A stretch of DNA of 49,861 nt from Ruminococcaceae bacterium UBA3323. GTDB taxonomy: Bacteria; Bacillota; Clostridia; Oscillospirales; Acutalibacteraceae. The notes below the pieces were generated by a model. That model was not told where the DNA came from. It ran no database searches and worked only from the letters and a program-made list of their open reading frames with translations. Position 1 is the first letter of the stretch. Each line of letters opens with the position of its first letter. Shown piece after piece: positions 25,034-33,032 of this stretch. The stretch lies in assembly GCA_002361935.1 (NCBI GenBank), contig DESD01000047.1, positions 1-49,861 of the forward strand. Direction: 5' to 3'. The position numbers and the translations under genes are program-made.

Positions 25034-27466
25034 TTATTTCTTGTCTTTCTTATTTGCTTTTTTCTGTGCCTTAGCAGCTTTTTTTGCTTCAAGCTCTGCA
25101 AGCTCTTCTTCACGCTTTGCCTTAGCCTCGGCCTCTTTTAAACGATCAGATTCTTCTGCTCTGATTTTAGCATCATCATAGAGGGCAGCTATTTCATCAA
25201 AATGCTTGAAGTTTTCTTCCTGTACAAGAAGTTTTCTGGCATCCATATACGGCTTGGCAGCTCTGTTGAACTGTGCAAACTGATCCTGAAGCTTCTTGGA
25301 CTCAGCCTGCAATTCCTTTAATTTTGAAGAAACTTTTTTAATTTCAGCATCAAGCTCTTTAACCTTGTCATGTGCCTTTTCCTTGCGGGCAATTAATTTT
25401 TCCTTGTGAAGCTCATAAATCTGAGCATCGCATTCATCTTCCTGATCAAAAAGAGAGGTAAGAGCAGCCATATTCGGCTCTGCAAAATCATTGACTGAAC
25501 CAAAATATTTATTGTAAGCCTTTTTAGCTGATATTTTGCTTTTTGCCAATTCAATATCAAACTTACGGATTTCTTTTTCCTCTTCGGTATTTTTAGGAAG
25601 TGCTTTTGCAGATGCAAGCTCCATATGAAGCTCATCCATTGAGGCATTCTTTATACCGCTGAGACCCTGCGCATAAACTGTTCTATATGCCGCAGATTCA
25701 TGTTTCATAAGAGAAGAATCAAACTTATCAAGCTCAGCACATACGAATTTTGAAATTTCAATGTTTTCGTTATAAGCCAACGCTTCCTTATAGGCTTTCT
25801 TGGCAGCCTTGCGTTCTTCACCCTTAGGAACTGATTTATACATTTCCTTGGTTACATTCTTAGGTGATGCAACCGCAATTTCTCTTGCATCTCGAACCAA
25901 GTCAATAGCCTCAACAATCTGATGATCATCAAGTGCATTGTTACCATAGTCTTCAAACAATGATCTGATTTTCAGAACACGGATTACACATTTCTGCTTC
26001 ATTTCATTAAAATCATAGAAGAAATACGGAACCATATTCAAAAATGCACCAACAGCAGCCATAATGATGAATACACCCATCAATTTATAAAGCAAGCCGG
26101 GCTCTCCTGTTGTAACATCAAGGATATCAAACGGCTTTTCATATCCGTTTCCTTCATAAACACCATAATGCTTCTGAACCATAGGAAGCACGGAGGAGGT
26201 AAGAAGTGTTACAATATTGCCTATTGTAAGTACAGTTGCAAACATGCCGTCAATACGTTCGCCTGTTCTGTATTGCTGATAATCACGGATATCAGCCTGA
26301 ATTGCCGGCGTGGTAATCTGCTCAAATGCACCAACAAGCCAGTTAAAATACACACATATAAACAGCCACCAAATATTATGCATATTTATAATCATTGCCA
26401 AAATACAGATAATATTTGCGAAGTTAACAGAGATAAGAACTTTTTTCTTACCCCATTTACGAATACAAATCGGCGCAAGAATCATACCCCACATAGCTGC
26501 ATTTCCCGTTAAAGTTTGAATTAATGCAAACTGTCCGCCATTACAGCTATGACCATAGTTATATGACCATGATAAAATACTGCCGTAAGCACCCTCAAGA
26601 AAGCCTACCCAGCCTGCAAGAGCAATGATCCAGAAGTATTTATTCTTAGCAACAGCCTTAAAGGAATCAATAAAGCTAATCTGAATTGTATGCGTTTTAG
26701 CCTGAACAATTTTTTCTTTTGTATTAGCAAAAACAACAATTGTTAATCCCATACCGATTAATGCAAATACGGGATAGGCAATTCTGTAAACTTTAATATC
26801 ATAAAGATTATTATTTGTAGCAAACTGTGCAATCAGAGGCAGAACAATATTGATAATTGAAGGTGCAAGTGAATATACAACAGATTTTATAGCTAAAACA
26901 TCGGTTCTCTCCTGTGTATTCGGTGAAAGAACGTGAATAAGATTTGTATAGGCATCATTAAAGAAATTAAAGAAAAACTGCAGTAATAAATTGAAGATTA
27001 AAACAACCGCACAGGTTGCAACATATTTACTGCTTTTTCCAAACATTTCCCCCTGAAAAAGCAATCCGAGTTTTTCATACGGGAACCAAACATAAGCAAC
27101 TGCAATTAAAGCAGTAGGAAGACCCATCGAAAGCAAATAAGGTCTGTATTTACCACGCTTATCACGCGTATTATCAATCATATTTGCTCTTATGCCTGTT
27201 AACGGAATATTTGCAAGTGTTGAAATAAGATAAAGTATGTACATATCCATAGCATCAACACCGATTGCTCCGCCGACAATCATATTTGTTGTTGAAACAA
27301 CAAGTGCCGTTCCCATCGCAATGATGAAATATGCGCCGATACCGCCGCCGGCATAGGCAACGATTTCTTTAAATGACATAAAACGCCCTTTTGGCGGATC
27401 ATTCCAATAATACTTTACTTGGTCTATCATAGACGAAGCTTTTTGCTTTAATGAATTTTCTGCCAT
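25034..27466 (-). CDS. GPH/MelB-type sugar:cation symporter with long C-terminal coiled-coil tail
   Basis: An 810-residue transporter. Residues 30-480 are a 12-helix major-facilitator domain of the glycoside-pentoside-hexuronide group, recognised by the MelB signature RANMIDNTRDKRGKYRPYL and the YNYGHSCNG/IRDYQQYRTGERIDGMFA loop. Residues from about 490 to the end, some 320, are hydrophilic, highly charged and heptad-rich (KVKELDAEIKKVSSKLKELQ), ending in a lysine-rich tail (KKANKKDKK). Normal family members are 450-500 residues, so the tail is an extra domain on the cytoplasmic side. Substrate unknown; a glycoside is likely. Upstream, TTGCTA-17-TAAATT near 27510-27540 could be its promoter, with AAAAAGGGG as ribosome-binding site. 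Confidence 0.88.
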   Translation of the reverse strand: MAENSLKQKASSMIDQVKYYWNDPPKGRFMSFKEIVAYAGGGIGAYFIIAMGTALVVSTTNMIVGGAIGVDAMDMYILYLISTLANIPLTGIRANMIDNTRDKRGKYRPYLLSMGLPTALIAVAYVWFPYEKLGLLFQGEMFGKSSKYVATCAVVLIFNLLLQFFFNFFNDAYTNLIHVLSPNTQERTDVLAIKSVVYSLAPSIINIVLPLIAQFATNNNLYDIKVYRIAYPVFALIGMGLTIVVFANTKEKIVQAKTHTIQISFIDSFKAVAKNKYFWIIALAGWVGFLEGAYGSILSWSYNYGHSCNGGQFALIQTLTGNAAMWGMILAPICIRKWGKKKVLISVNFANIICILAMIINMHNIWWLFICVYFNWLVGAFEQITTPAIQADIRDYQQYRTGERIDGMFATVLTIGNIVTLLTSSVLPMVQKHYGVYEGNGYEKPFDILDVTTGEPGLLYKLMGVFIIMAAVGAFLNMVPYFFYDFNEMKQKCVIRVLKIRSLFEDYGNNALDDHQIVEAIDLVRDAREIAVASPKNVTKEMYKSVPKGEERKAAKKAYKEALAYNENIEISKFVCAELDKFDSSLMKHESAAYRTVYAQGLSGIKNASMDELHMELASAKALPKNTEEEKEIRKFDIELAKSKISAKKAYNKYFGSVNDFAEPNMAALTSLFDQEDECDAQIYELHKEKLIARKEKAHDKVKELDAEIKKVSSKLKELQAESKKLQDQFAQFNRAAKPYMDARKLLVQEENFKHFDEIAALYDDAKIRAEESDRLKEAEAKAKREEELAELEAKKAAKAQKKANKKDKK

Positions 27467-27600
27467 TTTTCTACCCCTTTTTTCTAAAAAATTTATAGCT
27501 TAAATAATTTAACATATTTTTAATTAATTAGCAATAAAAATTATACATTATTTATAAAAAAGACATAAAAAATTAAAAATTCATCATTTTTGCGCATTTT

Positions 27601-28683
27601 TCAAAGCCTTTTGCTTAAATCCTTCATCATACCTAATGCTGAGGAAAAAAAGCTTTTATATGCATTGCAATAATCCGAATCAAGCCTGTTGCGCTTGCAG
27701 CCACCCCCTCTGCACAAGGCAAAAAAAGCACATTCTTTGCATTTTTCGTCAACAGCAAAGCTTTCTTTTGTAAAGCGCTTTGCCTTTTTGCTGTGATGCA
27801 TTTCGGAAAATGAGGCAGAATTTATATTTCCAAGCTCCCATTCATCTGTGCAGTAAAAATCACAGGGATAAACCGTGCCGTCACCCTCAACAACAAACTG
27901 CGTTGAACAAAAGCCATTCATCCCGCACTGCTCTGCGTTTCTTCCCCTGAGAAGCAGCATATAATTATCAAACGAACGGACAGACGTTCCGTTACCCATC
28001 CTGTTATCGTTGTAATACAACCGGAAAGCCTTTTCAAGGAAGAGCAAATAATCATCATTATTCATATACAAATCCTCATCAAAGGTCTTCTCAAACGGCT
28101 TCAAGCAATTAATATACTGAAAATTGCGAATACCGTTTGCTTTCATAAACTTATAATTATCACGAACAGAACCCGCCAGCTGTTTTGTTACAACAGACAA
28201 AACATTAAACCGAACTCCATATTTTTGCAGCATTTCAATACCGCTTAAAACATCATGAAAGGAAGAGGTGCCATCAGGATAAACACGATATTGATTCTGC
28301 TTTTCATTTCCGTCAAGCGATACGCCGATAAGAAAATTATTTTCCTTAAAAAAGCTGCACCATTCTTCAGTGATAAGCGTTGCATTGGTTTGCAGGCAAT
28401 ATGTAATCCTTGAATTATAAACATTATGCTTTTTTGCAAGTGCGGCAAAGGATTGATAAAAATCAATGCCCGAAAGCATCGGCTCACCGCCCTGAAAAGT
28501 AAATATAATTTCCGTACCTTTTGTGTACTCCACTGCCGACCTGACAATATTTTCGGCAGTTTTGAGATTCATAAAACCCTTTGAATATTCCTTCCTCTCC
28601 GAAGAAAGCGAGGAATAAAAGCAATATTTACATTTTAAATTACACAAGGAGGAGGATGGCTTTATCATTACGGATACCGGCAT
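27601..28683 (-). CDS. Radical SAM/SPASM enzyme, anaerobic sulfatase-maturase type
   Basis: A 360-residue protein. The radical-SAM cluster motif is CNLKCKYC with Cys14, Cys18 and Cys21. FTFQGGEPML is the SAM-binding GGE motif. The C-terminal SPASM domain has the cysteine pattern CGMNGFC...CDFYC...CKECAFFALCRGGGC...C, giving two auxiliary clusters as in anSME, which oxidises an active-site Cys or Ser of sulfatases to formylglycine. No sulfatase is nearby, so the target may be elsewhere or a peptide. It starts on the last base of the sirtuin stop (TAATG), so both are translated together. An activity other than sulfatase maturation is possible. Confidence 0.87.
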   Translation of the reverse strand: MPVSVMIKPSSSLCNLKCKYCFYSSLSSERKEYSKGFMNLKTAENIVRSAVEYTKGTEIIFTFQGGEPMLSGIDFYQSFAALAKKHNVYNSRITYCLQTNATLITEEWCSFFKENNFLIGVSLDGNEKQNQYRVYPDGTSSFHDVLSGIEMLQKYGVRFNVLSVVTKQLAGSVRDNYKFMKANGIRNFQYINCLKPFEKTFDEDLYMNNDDYLLFLEKAFRLYYNDNRMGNGTSVRSFDNYMLLLRGRNAEQCGMNGFCSTQFVVEGDGTVYPCDFYCTDEWELGNINSASFSEMHHSKKAKRFTKESFAVDEKCKECAFFALCRGGGCKRNRLDSDYCNAYKSFFSSALGMMKDLSKRL

Positions 28684-29393
28684 TATCTCACCTCGATTTC
28701 AGACAGTACCTGACCCACATTTTTGCGAATAACAAGCTCTGCCCTGCCGTCGGCAGGAGTGGAATCTCTGTTAATAAGAACGAAATGCTTTCCGCTGAAA
28801 TAAGACAAAAAGCCTGCTGCAGGATAAACTGCAAGACTGGTGCCTGCTACTATGATACAGTCTGCATCTGCAATAGCGTTTACAGCACCGTTAACGGTTT
28901 TATTATCAAGCCCTTCTTCATATAAAACCACATCGGGCTTAACCGTTCCTCCGCAGCTGCATTTCGGGATTCCGGATGAATTCAGTATAAATTCGGCAGG
29001 ATAAAATTTTCCGCATTTTGAACAGTAATTTCTTAAAACCGAACCGTGAAGCTCAAAAACAGTTTTACTGCCTGCTTTTTGATGAAGTCCGTCAATATTC
29101 TGTGTAACAACAGCCGAAAGCCTGCCTGCTTTTTCAAGCTCGGCAAGCTTATAATGGGCATGATTCGGCTTTGCGTCAAGACAAAGCATTTTTTCTCTGT
29201 AAAAATCGTAAAAATAATCCGTGTGACTGCAAAAAAATGTATGAGAAAGGATTTCTTCGGGAGAATAATCGTACTTTTGATTATACAAGCCATCCACCGA
29301 ACGGAAATCGGGAATTCCGCTTTCCGTTGATACACCTGCACCGCCGAAAAATACAATCTTTCTGCTGTCATCAATAATTTGCTGTAAGTTCAT
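28683..29393 (-). CDS. cobB: NAD-dependent protein deacylase, sirtuin family (CobB)
   Basis: About 236 residues with the full sirtuin core: GGAGVSTESGIPDFRS (NAD loop), TQNIDGLHQKAG, the catalytic His in ELHGS, the zinc ribbon CSKC...CSC, VVLYEEGL, and VAGTSLAVYPAAG. It removes acyl groups from lysines using NAD in the cytoplasm. Two starts are credible: ATG 29393 (GGTGA 4 bases upstream, best by family alignment) and ATG 29417 (AAAGGTGA 9 bases upstream); the two ribosome-binding sites are near-copies. The 137-base gap to the tautomerase gene shows no clear terminator. It is co-translated with the radical SAM enzyme. Confidence 0.94.
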   Translation of the reverse strand: MNLQQIIDDSRKIVFFGGAGVSTESGIPDFRSVDGLYNQKYDYSPEEILSHTFFCSHTDYFYDFYREKMLCLDAKPNHAHYKLAELEKAGRLSAVVTQNIDGLHQKAGSKTVFELHGSVLRNYCSKCGKFYPAEFILNSSGIPKCSCGGTVKPDVVLYEEGLDNKTVNGAVNAIADADCIIVAGTSLAVYPAAGFLSYFSGKHFVLINRDSTPADGRAELVIRKNVGQVLSEIEVR

Positions 29394-29530
29394 GGTTTCA
29401 CCTTTATATGATTTCATCAATATATATCACCTTTGTTCCTGCAGAGGATAATGCCTGCACATATTCCTTATAAAGAAAAGCTGTTCAGCAATAAAAGCAA
29501 AGGAAACGACTGATAATACTTTTGAATGAA

Positions 29531-29869
29531 TCAGAAATTCATATTATTCCAGCCCCATTGTGTTGAGCCGTTGTATTTTACATAAAGCTTATCGGCAGGA
29601 ATGGAAAGTTCATCTTCAAATATTCTGCACACCTCTTTGGTCATTTCAGCGCACTGCGCATCCGTTGACTTTCCGAAAACAGAGATGTCAACAAAAGCCA
29701 TCGGAGCTTCCTCTCCCTTAAAGTACATTGAGCATTTGTCTTCAAAGCTAATCATAAGCCAGCTTTCGCTTTTACCTAAAATCTCTATTGCCTTGCCAAG
29801 CTTGGTTTTTAAAGCAAGTTCCTTTTCCTTTGAAATTTCAACATTTGTGTTTGTGTTAATAAACGGCAT
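29531..29869 (-). CDS. MIF-like / phenylpyruvate tautomerase family protein
   Basis: A 112-residue member of the tautomerase superfamily in its MIF subgroup. The N-terminal catalytic proline is present (MPFINTNTNV, exposed as Pro1 after Met removal), with the conserved Lys near residue 32 and the ESWLMISFEDKCSMYFKG strand typical of MIF rather than of the shorter 4-oxalocrotonate tautomerases. The C-terminal WGWNNMNF resembles the MIF end (WxWNxxxF). It is probably a trimer. The substrate in bacteria is uncertain; keto-enol tautomerisation of phenylpyruvate is the family assay. A minus-strand promoter TTGACT-17-TAAAAT (29922-29950) and AAGGAG precede it. Confidence 0.92.
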   Translation of the reverse strand: MPFINTNTNVEISKEKELALKTKLGKAIEILGKSESWLMISFEDKCSMYFKGEEAPMAFVDISVFGKSTDAQCAEMTKEVCRIFEDELSIPADKLYVKYNGSTQWGWNNMNF

Positions 29870-29921
29870 AATTTAACTCCTTTATTTTTTTATATTATTG
29901 TTGTATAATAACTGCACAATT

Positions 29922-29950
29922 ATTTTATTATAATTGATAATTCAAGTCAA
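29922..29950 (-). promoter_or_regulatory. Promoter of the MIF-like gene
   Basis: On the minus strand TTGACT (29945-29950), a 17-base spacer and TAAAAT (29922-29927) lie upstream of the tautomerase start at 29869. On the plus strand TATAAT (29929-29934) could serve mnmA, but no matching -35 was found. Confidence 0.55.
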
Positions 29951-29969
29951 TAGAGGCAAAGAATACAAT

Positions 29970-30995
29970 ATGAAAAAGATACTTATTGCGCTTTCGGGCG
30001 GAGTAGACAGCTCGGTTGCAGCAGGAATTATTACAAAAGAATATGAGGCCGTCGGCGCAACGATGAAGCTTTACTGCAGCAGCGAAACCGATTTAAGAGA
30101 TGCGGAAAAAATCTGCAATAAAATCGGCATACCGTTTCATCTTCTTGATTTTGAAGAGGATTTTAAAAACTCTGTTATCAGGGATTTTATCGAAACATAC
30201 AAAAACGGCGGAACACCAAACCCCTGCATCGTCTGCAACAAAGTTATGAAATTCGGCAAGCTGCTTGAGGCGGCAGGAGAATTTGGCTGTGACGGCATTG
30301 CTACGGGCCATTATGCAAACATAGAATACAGAAACGAACGCTACTGCCTGAAAAAGGCGGCAGACTTATCCAAGGATCAGAGCTATGTGCTTTACGGTTT
30401 AACACAGGAGCAGCTTTCCAAAACAATTTTTCCGCTTGGTAATATGAGCAAAGAAAGCGCAAGAAAATATGCCGAAAAGCTGAGCTTTGATAATTCGGAT
30501 AAAAAGGAAAGTCAGGATATCTGCTTTGTTCCCGACGGCGATTATTTTGAATTCATAGAAAGCTACACAGGCGAGAAATTCAAAAAAGGCTGCTTCAAGG
30601 ATAAAAACGGAAATGTATTGGGAACACATCGGGGGATAATTAAATACACCATTGGGCAAAGGAAAGGATTAGGGCTTGCCCTTCCCCATCCGATGTATGT
30701 TTGTGAGAAAAATATTGATACCAACGAGGTTATTCTCTGCACAAACGAGGAGCTTTTTGAAAAAGAGGTTTTTGTTTCAGAATTCAACTGGGTAAGCATT
30801 GAAAAGCCCAACAGAGAGTTTAAGGCAAGCGCTAAAATACGATACAATATGAAGGAACAGCCCTGCACGGTTTATCCGCTTGCAGACAATAAGGTTAAAA
30901 TTATTTTTGATGAGCCGCAGAGAGCAATTACAAAGGGGCAGTCTGCCGTTGTTTATGACCACAATTATGTTATAGGCGGAGGAATCATTGATTAA
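29970..30995 (+). CDS. mnmA: tRNA-specific 2-thiouridylase MnmA
   Basis: A 341-residue enzyme that thiolates U34 of Lys, Glu and Gln tRNAs. ILIALSGGVDSSVAAG is the ATP pyrophosphatase loop. NPCIVCNK contains the first catalytic Cys, and the second lies in DICFVPDGDY. HRGIIKYTIGQRKGLG is the central-domain signature. The length is typical for clostridial forms. The start at 29970 is chosen by homology (MKKILIALSGG); the ribosome-binding site is weak (AGAGG at 29952). An upstream in-frame ATG at 29934 would add a tail with no family support. A strong terminator follows. Confidence 0.96.
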   Translation: MKKILIALSGGVDSSVAAGIITKEYEAVGATMKLYCSSETDLRDAEKICNKIGIPFHLLDFEEDFKNSVIRDFIETYKNGGTPNPCIVCNKVMKFGKLLEAAGEFGCDGIATGHYANIEYRNERYCLKKAADLSKDQSYVLYGLTQEQLSKTIFPLGNMSKESARKYAEKLSFDNSDKKESQDICFVPDGDYFEFIESYTGEKFKKGCFKDKNGNVLGTHRGIIKYTIGQRKGLGLALPHPMYVCEKNIDTNEVILCTNEELFEKEVFVSEFNWVSIEKPNREFKASAKIRYNMKEQPCTVYPLADNKVKIIFDEPQRAITKGQSAVVYDHNYVIGGGIID

Positions 30996-31013
30996 CACCG
31001 TAATAAGCAGAGC

Positions 31014-31043
31014 AAAAGGTCCGAAGTAATCTTCGGACCTTTT
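31014..31043. terminator. Bidirectional intrinsic terminator (mnmA / azlD)
   Basis: A 13-bp perfect stem (31014-31026 with 31031-31043) with loop TAAT has A4 and T4-5 at its ends, between convergent mnmA and azlCD. Confidence 0.93.
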
Positions 31044-31052
31044 TATGAAAAA

Positions 31053-31388
31053 CTAAACAAAAACAAAATGAATAAGCAGCATATAGCTTATTGTACCTGC
31101 CGAAATGCTCAGCAGCGTATTTCTTTTCCAGAGATGAGCTGCCGCAGTTACGGCAACACCGATAAGCTTGGGAGCTATAACGTTTAATTCTCCGCCTGTA
31201 AAATCGGAAAGGCAATATATAATCAGAACACCGATAATTGCCGTTGGAAGAATGTTGCCAAGATATTTCACAAATTTCGGCACTTCTTTTTTTCCGCCGA
31301 AGAGCGCAAAGGGAATCACTCTTGTTGCAAAGGTGCATATTGCAGCAACAGCAATCATAATAATTACCTGTGAATTTGAAAGAGGCAT
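31053..31388 (-). CDS. azlD: AzlD-type small subunit of branched-chain amino acid exporter
   Basis: A 111-residue protein with four membrane helices. TRVIPFALFG and KYLGNILPTAIIGVLIIYCL are AzlD signatures. It works with AzlC, which directly precedes it, to export branched-chain amino acids (known from azaleucine resistance in Bacillus; BrnEF in Corynebacterium). Its start lies a few bases after the azlC stop, so the two are one operon. Confidence 0.92.
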   Translation of the reverse strand: MPLSNSQVIIMIAVAAICTFATRVIPFALFGGKKEVPKFVKYLGNILPTAIIGVLIIYCLSDFTGGELNVIAPKLIGVAVTAAAHLWKRNTLLSISAGTISYMLLIHFVFV

Positions 31389-31390
31389 AA

Positions 31391-32095
31391 TTATTCTACC
31401 CCCTTTTTATCTACGAAAGGCTTAATTGCGGAAAGCAATGCAACGGTAAGAATAAGTGACGGCAGAAGAAACTTATCTGCGCCGAAAGCAGCAAGACATA
31501 CAGCCGCACAGCCAATTCCGATAATGCCCGTTATTTTGTTTTTAGCGGCAAGCATCTGGTCTATGAAAATCACAACGAAAAGAGCAGTCATAGAGAAATC
31601 AACGCCGGTAAAATCAATCGGAATAAGCTGCCCTGCAAGCGAGCCTATTATGGTTCCGATTATCCAGTAAACATGGTCAAAAAGCCCGATGAAATATCTT
31701 GCCCGTACCTCATCAACATCATTCGGAACCGTTTTGAAGGAGGTGTTAACAGAATATGTTTCATCCGTTAAGGTAAAAATCATAAACGGATAACGCCAAC
31801 CGCCTTTTTTAAAGGTTTCTATATAAGACAGGCCATAAAAAATATGACGGGAATTCACAAACAATGTCATAAAAGCAACCGTTGGAAGAGATGCGGCGGA
31901 GCTTAAAAGAGATACAAGAAGGAACTGCCCCGATCCGGCATATACTACAAGGGAAATCAAAACAGCCCACAGAACATTATACCCTGCCTCATACAGCATA
32001 ATGCCGAAGGCAGAGCCAAGGAAAAGATACCCGAACAAAACCGGAAGTGATTTTGAAAGAGCAAATTTAATTGTTTTAAGCTTATTATCCTTCAT
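31391..32095 (-). CDS. azlC: AzlC-type large subunit of branched-chain amino acid exporter
   Basis: About 234 residues with seven or so membrane helices. The LPVLFGYLFLGSAFGIML start, YAGSGQFLLVSLL, and LFVNSRHIFYGLSYIETF with the following DETYSV match AzlC/BrnF. ATG 32095 is chosen as start, with GAGG 6 bases before it; the in-frame TTG at 32110 overlaps that site's upstream side. The promoter at 32126-32154 is near-perfect. No Lrp-type regulator gene lies nearby. Exporting branched-chain amino acids contrasts with the T-box-controlled oxidoreductase at 35433-38461, which may supply their 2-oxoacid precursors. Confidence 0.93.
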   Translation of the reverse strand: MKDNKLKTIKFALSKSLPVLFGYLFLGSAFGIMLYEAGYNVLWAVLISLVVYAGSGQFLLVSLLSSAASLPTVAFMTLFVNSRHIFYGLSYIETFKKGGWRYPFMIFTLTDETYSVNTSFKTVPNDVDEVRARYFIGLFDHVYWIIGTIIGSLAGQLIPIDFTGVDFSMTALFVVIFIDQMLAAKNKITGIIGIGCAAVCLAAFGADKFLLPSLILTVALLSAIKPFVDKKGVE

Positions 32096-32125
32096 AACGA
32101 TCCTCTTCAATCAAAACTGCTAACT

Positions 32126-32154
32126 ATTATATAAAAATATAACAGAACTTTCAA
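32126..32154 (-). promoter_or_regulatory. Sigma-A promoter of azlCD
   Basis: On the minus strand TTGAAA (32149-32154), a 17-base spacer and TATAAT (32126-32131) lie 31 bases upstream of the azlC ATG. Confidence 0.75.
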
Positions 32155-32161
32155 CAAAATA

Positions 32162-32190
32162 TTGTATTTATCGAAATATAATGATAAAAT
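32162..32190 (+). promoter_or_regulatory. Sigma-A promoter of ppa
   Basis: TTGTAT (32162-32167), a 17-base spacer and TAAAAT (32185-32190) lie 25 bases before the ppa start, followed by a GAGG ribosome-binding site. Together with the azlCD promoter it forms a compact divergent control region. Confidence 0.65.
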
Positions 32191-32214
32191 TAAAAAAGAA
32201 AGCGAGGAATATAT

Positions 32215-32748
32215 ATGAACATCTGGCACAACATATCTCCGAAAAGAATCAGAAAAGACAGGTTTTACGCCGTAATTGAAATTTCAAAGGGCGGAAAAAA
32301 CAAATACGAACTTGACAAGGAAACAGGAATGCTTAAGCTTGACAGAGTTCTGTTTACCTCTACACATTATCCTGCAAACTACGGTTTTATCCCAAGAACC
32401 TATGCAAGCGACAACGATCCGCTTGACGTGCTTGTTCTGTGCAGTGAAAAAATTCAGCCTATGACAATTGTTGAGTGTTCGCCTATCGGTGTTCTTATAA
32501 TGGAGGACAGCGGAGCTAAGGATGAAAAGATTATTGCCGTTCCCGTGAATGACCCCAACTACAACTGCTATCAGAATATAGATCAGCTTCCGAATCACAG
32601 ATTTGATGAAATCAAGCATTTCTTTGAGGTTTATAAAACCCTTGAAAACGATAAAAGCACCTCTGTTACCGAAGTTAAGAACAGAGAAGCAGCCGAAGAA
32701 ATCATTGAAAACTGCATAGAGGAGTACATAAAGAAATTTCAAATGTAA
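32215..32748 (+). CDS. ppa: Inorganic pyrophosphatase, class I
   Basis: A 177-residue soluble family I pyrophosphatase. The metal-binding signature DNDPLDVLVLC is present, preceded by YPANYGFIPRTYA and followed by DEKIIAVPVNDPNY. The C-terminal VTEVKNREAAEEIIENCIEEY completes the family fold. It hydrolyses PPi to two phosphates, pulling biosynthesis forward. Many clostridia use the manganese class II enzyme or a membrane pump instead. It is followed after 14 bases by a small membrane-protein gene. Confidence 0.95.
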   Translation: MNIWHNISPKRIRKDRFYAVIEISKGGKNKYELDKETGMLKLDRVLFTSTHYPANYGFIPRTYASDNDPLDVLVLCSEKIQPMTIVECSPIGVLIMEDSGAKDEKIIAVPVNDPNYNCYQNIDQLPNHRFDEIKHFFEVYKTLENDKSTSVTEVKNREAAEEIIENCIEEYIKKFQM

Positions 32749-32762
32749 AAGGAGATTGCACC

Positions 32763-33008
32763 TTGGACAGCAAATTTACGGATAAGGAAAAACGCAGTTT
32801 TCTGTTTAAAAAGCACATAAAAAACCATTGGTTTGAATATCTTTTAGATATAATCGGACCGTTAATACTTACAGCCGTCTTGCTTTACATCTGCAAAGCA
32901 GAGAATTTTATTTACGGAATAATTGCATCGCTTGCTTATTCCATTATTAAAATTACATATAATCTTTATCATTATAAAAAAGAATATATTGATAAAAGCA
33001 TAAAATAA
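32763..33008 (+). CDS. Small two-helix membrane protein, unknown function
   Basis: An 81-residue protein with a TTG start placed 8 bases after GGAG (32751-32754). The N-terminal 25 residues are basic, then two membrane helices (about 28-46 and 51-66) and a short lysine-rich tail. No family is recognised. It follows ppa closely and ends in the shared terminator, so it is likely co-transcribed with it. Good coding spacing and the ribosome-binding site support a real gene. Confidence 0.65.
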   Translation: MDSKFTDKEKRSFLFKKHIKNHWFEYLLDIIGPLILTAVLLYICKAENFIYGIIASLAYSIIKITYNLYHYKKEYIDKSIK

Positions 33009-33032
33009 AGGCTCTTAATGAGCCTTTATTTT
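33002..33032. terminator. Bidirectional intrinsic terminator
   Basis: A 13-bp perfect stem AAAATAAAGGCTC/GAGCCTTTATTTT (33002-33014 with 33020-33032) serves the ppa operon and the convergent ABC operon; both stop codons fall in or at the arms. Confidence 0.92.

Noticed and set aside
30985..31338. A 117-codon minus-strand frame overlapping azlD
   Set aside because: It is another frame of azlD and runs through the mnmA/azlD terminator; azlD itself has a full family match.
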